Source of the DNA: Candidatus Kuenenia stuttgartensis
GTDB lineage: Bacteria; Planctomycetota; Planctomycetia; Gemmatales; Gemmataceae
Length of the DNA: 58,521 bases
Assembly (NCBI GenBank): GCA_945875585.1
Contig: CAMCLK010000031.1
Location: forward strand, 1 to 58,521
Reading direction: 5' to 3'
Under the pieces are notes generated by a model. The model worked only from the letters and a program-made list of their open reading frames with translations. It was not told the origin of the DNA and did no database searches. Each line of letters begins with the position of its first letter. The stretch's first letter is position 1. A program made the position numbers and the translations under genes. Of the stretch, positions 52,409-58,521 are shown piece after piece.

Positions 52409-53625
52409 TTGGCGACACCGAAATCTGGATCACGGGAATAGGTGCCGTCTCTCCCCTTGGGTGTGGCATTGAGGCCATTTCCACCAGTGTGCTGGCAGGC
52501 AAAACGTCGATTGGTCCCATCACGCATTTCGACACCTCAACACATGCGAGCAAAATAGCCAGCCATATCGGGCTTATTCCTGATTCCCCATGGCCAGTGC
52601 ATCCAGCCTTGCCCCCAACGGGCAAGCTGATCGAAACGTGTTCTGCCTTGGCTTTGGATAACGCTGGCTGGCACCCCGCAAGCGGTCGACTTGGTGTGGT
52701 TCTGGGTGTGGGCCCCGATTGGATGCTGTCGTGGGAATCCACATGGGGGCCCGTTCCAACGGGAACCTTATATCAGCCGGGCTCGCCATTCCCTTCGTAC
52801 ACCGACCTGCTTGCCAGTCATTGGCTAGGCACCATGGCCCCCTCCATTCAACTGTCGAGTGCGTGTGCCAGTGGCAATCACGCCTTGGCTTTGGCGGCAG
52901 CCATGCTCAAAGGGGGTGCTGCAGATGCTGTTCTTGCCGGAGCAGCAGCTGTGAACACCACGCCGCTCACACTTGCCGTTTTTGGAAACCTCCGGGCCAC
53001 TTCTCGACGCAATGACGATCCCACCCGCGCTTGCAGGCCTTTCGACCGAGAACGCGACGGGTTTGTCATGGGGGATGGCGGCGCTCTATTCGTGCTGGAA
53101 ACCGCCACGCGCGCACGCGCCCGAGGAGCAAGGCCGCTTGCCATTTTGGCGGGCTGGGGGATGACCAGTGATGCCCATCACCTTGTCATGCCCTCTACAG
53201 ACCAAACGCATGTGGTCTCCGCCATGAGGCAGGCACTTGAACGTGCCAAGGTCACTCCAAGTGAGCCCGGGTACATCAACGCTCATGCTCCAGGAACGCC
53301 AGCTGGCGATGCCATGGAAGCCCAAGCCATCAGGCAAGTAGCATCGGACACAGGAATTTCCGCACCTGTCAGCTCCACCAAGGCCGCAACTGGCCACCTG
53401 CTGGCCGCAGCTGCTTCACTCGAACTGGCGATTGGCATCGGATGCCTAGAACGTCAGGCCATTCCTGCCACGCTCAACCTCGATACCGTTGACACCTCGT
53501 GTGAAGGCATCGATCACGTTCATGGCGAATCCCGCAGCACACCTCTGCGGTGGATACTTTCCAATGCCTTTGGATTTGGCGGCAGCAACTGCAGTGTTGT
53601 ATTGAGACTCCCACCCAAACTTTAG
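52405..53625 (+). CDS. Beta-ketoacyl-ACP synthase, FabF-like
   Basis: A 406-residue condensing enzyme with the full Cys-His-His triad: Cys in LSSACASGNHALAL, His in YINAHAPGTPAGD, and Lys/His in SSTKAATGHLLAA. GFVMGDGGALFVLE and NAFGFGGSNCSVV are also family motifs. The N-terminus IWITGIGAVSPLGCG matches FabF. The start at 52405 overlaps the preceding stop by 4 nt; the longer frame to 52294 is not supported. Together with the Cys-less neighbour it forms a KS pair. No acyl carrier protein, ketoreductase or thioesterase is present nearby, so whether it makes fatty acids or a polyketide is open. Confidence 0.9.
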   Translation: MIGDTEIWITGIGAVSPLGCGIEAISTSVLAGKTSIGPITHFDTSTHASKIASHIGLIPDSPWPVHPALPPTGKLIETCSALALDNAGWHPASGRLGVVLGVGPDWMLSWESTWGPVPTGTLYQPGSPFPSYTDLLASHWLGTMAPSIQLSSACASGNHALALAAAMLKGGAADAVLAGAAAVNTTPLTLAVFGNLRATSRRNDDPTRACRPFDRERDGFVMGDGGALFVLETATRARARGARPLAILAGWGMTSDAHHLVMPSTDQTHVVSAMRQALERAKVTPSEPGYINAHAPGTPAGDAMEAQAIRQVASDTGISAPVSSTKAATGHLLAAAASLELAIGIGCLERQAIPATLNLDTVDTSCEGIDHVHGESRSTPLRWILSNAFGFGGSNCSVVLRLPPKL

Positions 53626-53644
53626 CCAATCCCCCTAAATTCGC

Positions 53645-53672
53645 TTGATCCCGTATCGTTCGATGATAAACT
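53645..53672 (+). promoter_or_regulatory. Possible sigma-70-type promoter for the peptidase gene
   Basis: TTGATC (53645-53650) and TAAACT (53667-53672) with a 16-nt spacer, and TGA immediately before the -10 (extended -10). It lies 39 nt upstream of the peptidase start. Confidence 0.4.
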
Positions 53673-53710
53673 GTCCAAAATCTGTTCCGCTCCTTTGTCC
53701 CGGAGTCGTC

Positions 53711-56700
53711 ATGACTATTTCTCATCCTTGGTTCAATCTGCTCAATTCCCCTAAGAAAACCGCCAAGCGCGGCTTCAATCAACCATTATCACGCCAATTA
53801 ATCCTAGAATGCTTGGAAGAGCGCGCCGCCCCTGGAGATCTGCTCGGAGTTGGCCTGACACAGGCAGCCATGTTCACAGCTGCTCGCCCCGGAATCTCAA
53901 CTCCCTCGATCTCCGCACCAACTACCAAGCCAACAACAGCCCCAGCCAACTCATCCCCAACCATATCCTTGCCGTACGGTGTTATTGCTGCTGGCCTCAC
54001 TGCACCTTCACGCCTCCCCCCTTCACCCCAGGCACCCAGCGCGCCATCAACCACCAATCCAGACCTCTGGAATGCTTTTGATGGTTCATCATGGTCTGGA
54101 GCCACAAGTGGCAGCAGTTCCTTACCTTCAGGTTCCCAAAGCGCCATAACCGTGGGAGCCGGGTTGGTTGGTTCGGGTAGCCCTACTGGTGCTAATTCCG
54201 GGATTCAAGGCTACTCTCTGCCTCCTTCCACTGGCGGAGGCATCGTTGCCTCGCCTGTTATTGGAATCCTGCCAGTTACACCACCTTCAAAATTGCCCAC
54301 ACCGCTGCCCCCTATTGGCACCAATCCCGGCACGGGAGTTCCTGTTGCTCCGCCAGTCTCAAGTCCTGTGTCTACCATTACCTTCAGAGGGATCTCGCCA
54401 GATACTGGTGCAAGCAACACCGACCGGATTACCCTATCGAAGCGACCTATCATTCTTGGAACGGCTCCCTCCGGCATGCAGGTTCAGGTTGTCAGCAATG
54501 GCCAAATCATCGGCAATGCTACAGCCAATGCTGCTAGCCAATTCAGTGCACCATTGACGCTTAATCTGGTTGACGGCTCCCACCAGTTCCAATTGCGCGG
54601 CATGCGTTCAGGAGTGCAAGTCGCCTCAGCCACGGCATCGTTGACCGTTGACTCTGTTGCACCGCAAATCACAATCTCGGCCACCGCCGCTGTGACTGCA
54701 GGCAAATCACTTCAGGTAACTGCATCTTCTTCTGAAGGTGGGATACTGGCAGTCGATGTGGATCTGAATCGAGATGGTGCTTACTCAGGTTCCGAATTGT
54801 CGTACAGATCACTTTCTTCTGGTTCTACTATTACCCTATCTCAGGTAACCCTTGAAGGCACATACAAAATCCGCGCACGCCAGACAGATGTTGCCGGCAA
54901 TATGGGCGCCGCAGCGGAGTCGAGCGTAGTCGACCCGTACGCGGGCTTTGTGGGTGACAGCCAGTTGAAGGCGATGGTTCAGCCCGTGCTGCGGGAGTTA
55001 GGTTACACAGCCAAATGGGATGGCAAGGCTGTGAATATTCCTGCAAACTACAGGCCAACAGATGCAAAGCTGACGGAACCAATAGTGATCAGTGTTCGAT
55101 GTATAGCTCCACAACTCTTTGGCGACTTCCAAAAGCAGTTGACTGGCATGGGAATGACAATTGCCGCAGTTCAGGAGCGCGATTTGATGGTTGATGGTTC
55201 AATTTCGCTATCTCAAGTTTTGCGTTTGCCTTCAATCAATGGTTTTTCTACAGCCAGCTATGTGGCAGCAGCCAGGACGAGAGTAGGATCAGCCCAGAAT
55301 CAAGGCATTCCGGTAATGAGAATCCCACAATTCCAACAATTGACGGGTGCTATTGGAACCGGAGTTACCGTAGGAGTTATTTCTGATTCAGCCAATGCGA
55401 TTGGAACAGGTGTGGCAGGATCAATTGCTTCTGGTGACCTACCTGCCAATACCACAGTGCTCTATGACGATCCAACAGGCACGGATGAAGGCCGGGCGAT
55501 GATGGAAATAATCTACGATGCCGCTCCTGGAGCGAATCTGGCATTTAGTTCACGGGGACCTACTCCCTTAACCTTCGCAAACTCAGTCACAAATTTGGCT
55601 GCTTTCGGTTGCGAAGTAATCACAGATGATATCGTTTTCTTTTCACAGCCAATGTTCAATGACGGGCGCGTCAGCCAAGCTGTGGAAACTGTCAATTCAG
55701 CAGGTGTTGTGTACACGAGTGCCTTTGGAAATGCTCAAGACTGGGGATGGGTTGGCGATTGGAGATCAACTCAGGCTAGGATCGGCACAGGTACCAATAT
55801 TGTTACTGGCACATTCCTGACATTCTCAGCTTCCGATTACCTTCAAAACATGACAATCGCCAATGGCGATACTGTCAATCTTGCTTTCCAATGGGATTCC
55901 GCATACCTCGAAGGCGGATCAACATTACCCAATTACCAGGTTCGCAATGACCTCGATCTTTATCTGATTGACTTGAGTACCGGTGCCATAGTCGCCGCCG
56001 CAACCACCATCAATCAAAACACGGACCAAGCATATGAACAGCTTGGTTACACCAACGCGTCCACCAACACAAGTTATGCTTTGGCTGTAAATCTTTTTTC
56101 AGGCGCGGCACCAAGCCACCTTGCATGGATCAACTATGGCGACAATGTGACCGCCCAAGGTCAGGGAGCCACCACAACCCAAGGCACCCCGACCGCCCGA
56201 AATGCGATTGGCGTGGCTGCGGCCAATTGGCAGACACCGAGTATTCCAGAGCCTTTCACCTCACTGGGTGGACTACTGCCCTTCTATTTTGACACCTACA
56301 CGGGCGCGCGTTTGGCAACTCCAGACTTGCGTCAAAAACCAGATATCACCGCTCCGGATGGTGTCACAACAACCGTTCCAGGGTTTGCACCGTTTTTCGG
56401 TACATCCGCGGCAGCACCTCAGGTTGCAGCCGCAGCCGCGCTATTACTCTCATCTGCGCCCACCGCCACCAATGACCAGATCTTCTTCCACTTGCTGTCA
56501 ACTGCCAGAAACATTTACGCTCCAGGCTCTGCAAATTTGGTCGGCACCGGTATGACCACGCTGGCAGTCATCAATCCTGTGACGCCTGGCGATGCCAGTG
56601 GGGATGAGCTGAATCCCACCAACCTTGGCACCGTGGGCAGATCCAATCTGATCGTGCAAAATCAATCGATAGGACGCCTTAATGGAGTTCCGGATGTTGA

Positions 56701-56971
56701 TTGGTTCATTGCACGAGCATCCTCCAACGGCACATTCAATATCAACTTCCTGAACGGCCCCAGCGGTTCACTGGAATTGCGCCTCTTCACACTTGGGCCA
56801 CGTGTTAATCTGGTGGAGCGTGCCCGTAGCGTGGCACCGGGACTGCTAACCCGCCAACTGGCTATTAATGTTACTGCCAACCAGCTTGTTTACATTAAGG
56901 TCAATGGCCGAAGCACTACGGCAGGGAATGCGGGGCAGGCCCTTTATCAATTCAGGCTCAACATTTCCTGA
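53711..56971 (+). CDS. Secreted S8/S53-like serine peptidase, 1086 residues
   Basis: Begins with a planctomycete-type motif (LECLEERAAPGDLL near 32-45). Residues 55-220 are Ser/Thr/Pro-rich, and 220-400 look like Ig-like beta domains (ITFRGISPDTGAS, LTVDSVAPQITISA, EGTYKIRARQTDVAGNMG). The peptidase fold starts near 550: GVTVGVISDSAN (Asp559), then TDEGRAMMEIIYDAAPGANL, where Glu593 sits at the place of the subtilisin His, and the Ser in FFGTSAAAPQVAAAAALL (Ser899). Glu with Asp and Ser is the S53/sedolisin-like arrangement. CGGAG six nt before the ATG supports the start. Activity is likely; targets unknown. A long C-terminal domain (about 925-1086) follows. Confidence 0.82.
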   Translation: MTISHPWFNLLNSPKKTAKRGFNQPLSRQLILECLEERAAPGDLLGVGLTQAAMFTAARPGISTPSISAPTTKPTTAPANSSPTISLPYGVIAAGLTAPSRLPPSPQAPSAPSTTNPDLWNAFDGSSWSGATSGSSSLPSGSQSAITVGAGLVGSGSPTGANSGIQGYSLPPSTGGGIVASPVIGILPVTPPSKLPTPLPPIGTNPGTGVPVAPPVSSPVSTITFRGISPDTGASNTDRITLSKRPIILGTAPSGMQVQVVSNGQIIGNATANAASQFSAPLTLNLVDGSHQFQLRGMRSGVQVASATASLTVDSVAPQITISATAAVTAGKSLQVTASSSEGGILAVDVDLNRDGAYSGSELSYRSLSSGSTITLSQVTLEGTYKIRARQTDVAGNMGAAAESSVVDPYAGFVGDSQLKAMVQPVLRELGYTAKWDGKAVNIPANYRPTDAKLTEPIVISVRCIAPQLFGDFQKQLTGMGMTIAAVQERDLMVDGSISLSQVLRLPSINGFSTASYVAAARTRVGSAQNQGIPVMRIPQFQQLTGAIGTGVTVGVISDSANAIGTGVAGSIASGDLPANTTVLYDDPTGTDEGRAMMEIIYDAAPGANLAFSSRGPTPLTFANSVTNLAAFGCEVITDDIVFFSQPMFNDGRVSQAVETVNSAGVVYTSAFGNAQDWGWVGDWRSTQARIGTGTNIVTGTFLTFSASDYLQNMTIANGDTVNLAFQWDSAYLEGGSTLPNYQVRNDLDLYLIDLSTGAIVAAATTINQNTDQAYEQLGYTNASTNTSYALAVNLFSGAAPSHLAWINYGDNVTAQGQGATTTQGTPTARNAIGVAAANWQTPSIPEPFTSLGGLLPFYFDTYTGARLATPDLRQKPDITAPDGVTTTVPGFAPFFGTSAAAPQVAAAAALLLSSAPTATNDQIFFHLLSTARNIYAPGSANLVGTGMTTLAVINPVTPGDASGDELNPTNLGTVGRSNLIVQNQSIGRLNGVPDVDWFIARASSNGTFNINFLNGPSGSLELRLFTLGPRVNLVERARSVAPGLLTRQLAINVTANQLVYIKVNGRSTTAGNAGQALYQFRLNIS

Positions 56972-56990
56972 ATTCAAACAAGCCAGATAT

Positions 56991-57034
56991 AAAAGCGAAT
57001 AGGCCGGGACAATTGTCCCGGCCTATTCGCTTTT
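56991..57034. terminator. Bidirectional rho-independent terminator
   Basis: A perfect 44-nt palindrome whose two 22-nt arms run from AAAAGCGAATAGGCCGGG through a CAATTG centre. A-runs at the start give T-runs at the end on both strands. It lies between the converging peptidase and BBP7-type genes, ending 16 nt before the latter's stop. Confidence 0.88.
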
Positions 57035-57050
57035 ACATTCAAGACACATC

Positions 57051-58268
57051 CTAGAACAGGAAGTGGAATTCGATGCTTGGCCCTTGGAAGAAGTTCGAAC
57101 TGGTATTCGTGTTAACGACCGGATTGGTGATGTTGAAGTCAATCAAGTCGGCGCTCTGAGCCACTCCCACGAGCCAGAGCAAGTTGTACCCGCCCCGAAC
57201 CTTGAATTTTTCGAACATGTTCCATTCAAGGTTGAAACCCATCTGGAAGAGTTGCGAATAACCTGTGTTGGTTTTATTGCGGGTGAAAATGTTGAAACCA
57301 TCGCCCCGGTTTAGCGACATGTTCCTTTCCATGAAGTTAGCCATGAACGCTGTCTTTGCTTCGCTTGTGAAAGAAAACCCGTAGAGGATGCGCGTGGCGT
57401 ATTCCAAACCAATCTGAGGCCCAACCATGCGGTTATAGGTGCTGGTGAGATAGTTGGTCTGGAGGAGTGGATTCGCCTGCCCAAGGTTGTTGAGAATGCT
57501 GCCGTCGTCTGTGAAGAATGTGGTGCCCTGTTGGTAATCGAAGTACCGGACTCCCAGAATCAGGTCGAATTCACGGTGAGCCAACCCGGTCATGCGGTAG
57601 TTGCCTTCAAGATTTCCCATAGCTACCGATTGGCTAATGGAAATGGTATCGGCCTGAAGCCCCACACCGTTGTTGCCAGATAGGCCAAGCGGCACGCCAA
57701 TGTAGGGTACGTTCAGCTGCCCGGCCGAGGTGATTGAGGCACTGGAAGTCTTTTCTGGTAGATAAAAACCAGTCACTTCGAACTGCTGATTATCGATCAG
57801 GCAACCGAGTGTTCCAATGACTCCCCAATTCATATTGGGGCTTATCACATTATAACTGTAGTTAGGTGTGGCGTCAAAAGGGATCGGTGTCCCGTTATCA
57901 ACATTACCAGGCACGTTGTAAGAAAGCGGAAGAGGCGAAACAGACCCGAGTTGGAGCCCGAGAGCACCGATGTGCACGAAAATCCGCTTTTCCTGCTCAT
58001 AAGGGTTTTCGATGAAGGCACCCGGGCTGTTGGCCGGCAAACTAACACCGCCATCGGGCCCTGGAGGCGCCGCGTAGGGGCTAATTGGCCCGGGAACCAG
58101 TCCGCCTCCGCCTCCATAGCCTGGGGGCGGATATGCCGGCCCAGAAGGCACGGGTTCTGGAATCATGCCAGGGGGAGCACCCGCTGGCAGAGATTGAGCC
58201 CCAACAGAGCTGCCGTGCCCCAAAAGGCCTATTACCGTCATTGCGGCCCAAGCGCGCCACTGCCTCAT
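57051..58268 (-). CDS. BBP7-type outer-membrane beta-barrel protein
   Basis: A 405-residue protein with a signal peptide (MRQWRAWAAMTVIGLLGHGSSVGAQ) and a proline/glycine-rich stretch (PSGPAYPPPGYGGGG, about 40-75). A series of amphipathic strands ends in a terminal Phe (FQGPSIEFHFLF), the outer-membrane insertion signal. Strands such as EFDLILGVRYFDYQQGT and FKVRGGYNLLWLVG and the planctomycete context fit the BBP7 family. The start at 58268 has GGTGA about 6 nt upstream; the frame is open to 58445, but that part has no signal sequence. Pore or adhesin role unknown. Confidence 0.8.
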   Translation of the reverse strand: MRQWRAWAAMTVIGLLGHGSSVGAQSLPAGAPPGMIPEPVPSGPAYPPPGYGGGGGLVPGPISPYAAPPGPDGGVSLPANSPGAFIENPYEQEKRIFVHIGALGLQLGSVSPLPLSYNVPGNVDNGTPIPFDATPNYSYNVISPNMNWGVIGTLGCLIDNQQFEVTGFYLPEKTSSASITSAGQLNVPYIGVPLGLSGNNGVGLQADTISISQSVAMGNLEGNYRMTGLAHREFDLILGVRYFDYQQGTTFFTDDGSILNNLGQANPLLQTNYLTSTYNRMVGPQIGLEYATRILYGFSFTSEAKTAFMANFMERNMSLNRGDGFNIFTRNKTNTGYSQLFQMGFNLEWNMFEKFKVRGGYNLLWLVGVAQSADLIDFNITNPVVNTNTSSNFFQGPSIEFHFLF

Positions 58269-58521
58269 GACTTCACCCCCATACCACGATTGAGCCGATT
58301 GCGGTTCAACCCGCCAAATCCACATTGTCCTCATCGGCCATACAGGCGTTGCGCTACAGTAATTCGTTAACACCGGATCTTTTTGCCAACTCGGATCAAC
58401 CGTTCCGAACGATCCATAGGAATGCCCCGCCAGATGCAGGACCATGCCTTGACGTGACGTGGAAGACCATTATCCTGATGTTTTGCCCTGTGCGGGTCTA
58501 TTGAGACAGTTTCCCATGAAC
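58269..58521. other. Upstream region of the barrel gene to the window end
   Basis: About 250 bp holding the presumed minus-strand promoter of the barrel gene. I see no coding sequence, RNA gene or repeat that I can support here. The window ends inside it. Confidence 0.4.

Noticed and set aside
1..58521. CRISPR array, tRNA, rRNA or prophage genes
   Set aside because: I looked for regularly spaced repeats, tRNA-like ends, rRNA segments and phage structural or integrase genes and saw none.

Overview
The window looks like about 58.5 kb of chromosome from a planctomycete, probably of the Gemmata/Gemmataceae type. The evidence is gene content: a DUF1559 pseudopilin-like protein beside a small carboxypeptidase-regulatory-like lipoprotein, a DUF1549/DUF1553 protein, CRTAC1/FG-GAP lipoproteins, a BBP7-type outer-membrane barrel, an N-terminal LE-x-LE-x-R motif on a very large secreted protein, a serine/threonine kinase next to a WD40 protein, and many TPR proteins. 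I see no rRNA, tRNA, CRISPR array, prophage or replication origin. Housekeeping and lineage-typical genes are mixed, and most are packed with short gaps or stop/start overlaps.

Layout. 27-2631 (minus): ExbD/ExbB energy-transduction pair and a UDP-glucuronate-decarboxylase-like epimerase. 2837-4500 (plus): response regulator overlapping an RlmI-like 23S rRNA methyltransferase. 4614-6561: tandem paralogous secreted proteins of unknown function. 6568-10069 (minus): WD40 protein followed by a Ser/Thr kinase, divergent from thiL. 11371-14546 (plus): PQQ-type beta-propeller and ABC-F ATPase. 14562-16587 (minus): YifB/ComM-like ATPase and a response regulator. 16734-17769 (plus): metallo-beta-lactamase-fold hydrolase and a 58-residue protein. 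17784-19532 (minus): PTS enzyme I. 19801-20588: secreted coiled-coil protein overlapping a lipoprotein gene. 20598-22940 (minus): membrane protein and principal-type sigma factor. 23284-29900 (plus): DUF1549/DUF1553 protein, a 963-residue membrane/TPR protein and an FG-GAP lipoprotein.

29923-37181 (minus) is a lineage-typical cluster: CRTAC1 lipoprotein, DUF1559 protein, lipoprotein, two TPR membrane proteins. It is interrupted at about 34378-35373 by a decayed IS66-type element with 63-bp inverted repeats. 37243-39760 (minus): histidine kinase with a haem-type sensor, and mutM. 39923-43281 (plus): trpB-trpA-trmB and a stand-alone LigD-phosphoesterase-like protein. 43295-46724: membrane-anchored unknown, SAM methyltransferase, DUF488 protein, THUMP methyltransferase. 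46841-49982: pentahaem-type cytochrome divergent from der. 49984-51511 (minus): dnaJ-like, rnpA, yidD. 51620-53625 (plus): a ketosynthase-like protein without the active-site Cys, overlapping a complete ketosynthase. 53711-56971: secreted S8/S53-like peptidase. 57051-58268 (minus): BBP7-like barrel. A perfect 44-bp palindrome between the last two genes is probably a bidirectional terminator.

The best candidates for something poorly described are the KS/KS-like pair, the S8/S53-like peptidase with Glu in place of the subtilisin His, the separate LigD 3'-phosphoesterase domain, the haem-sensor kinase overlapping mutM, and the tandem secreted paralogues. Start sites were moved from the longest open frame wherever a Shine-Dalgarno sequence, signal peptide or family N-terminus favoured an internal start. 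All family calls rest on motifs read by eye, not on database searches.
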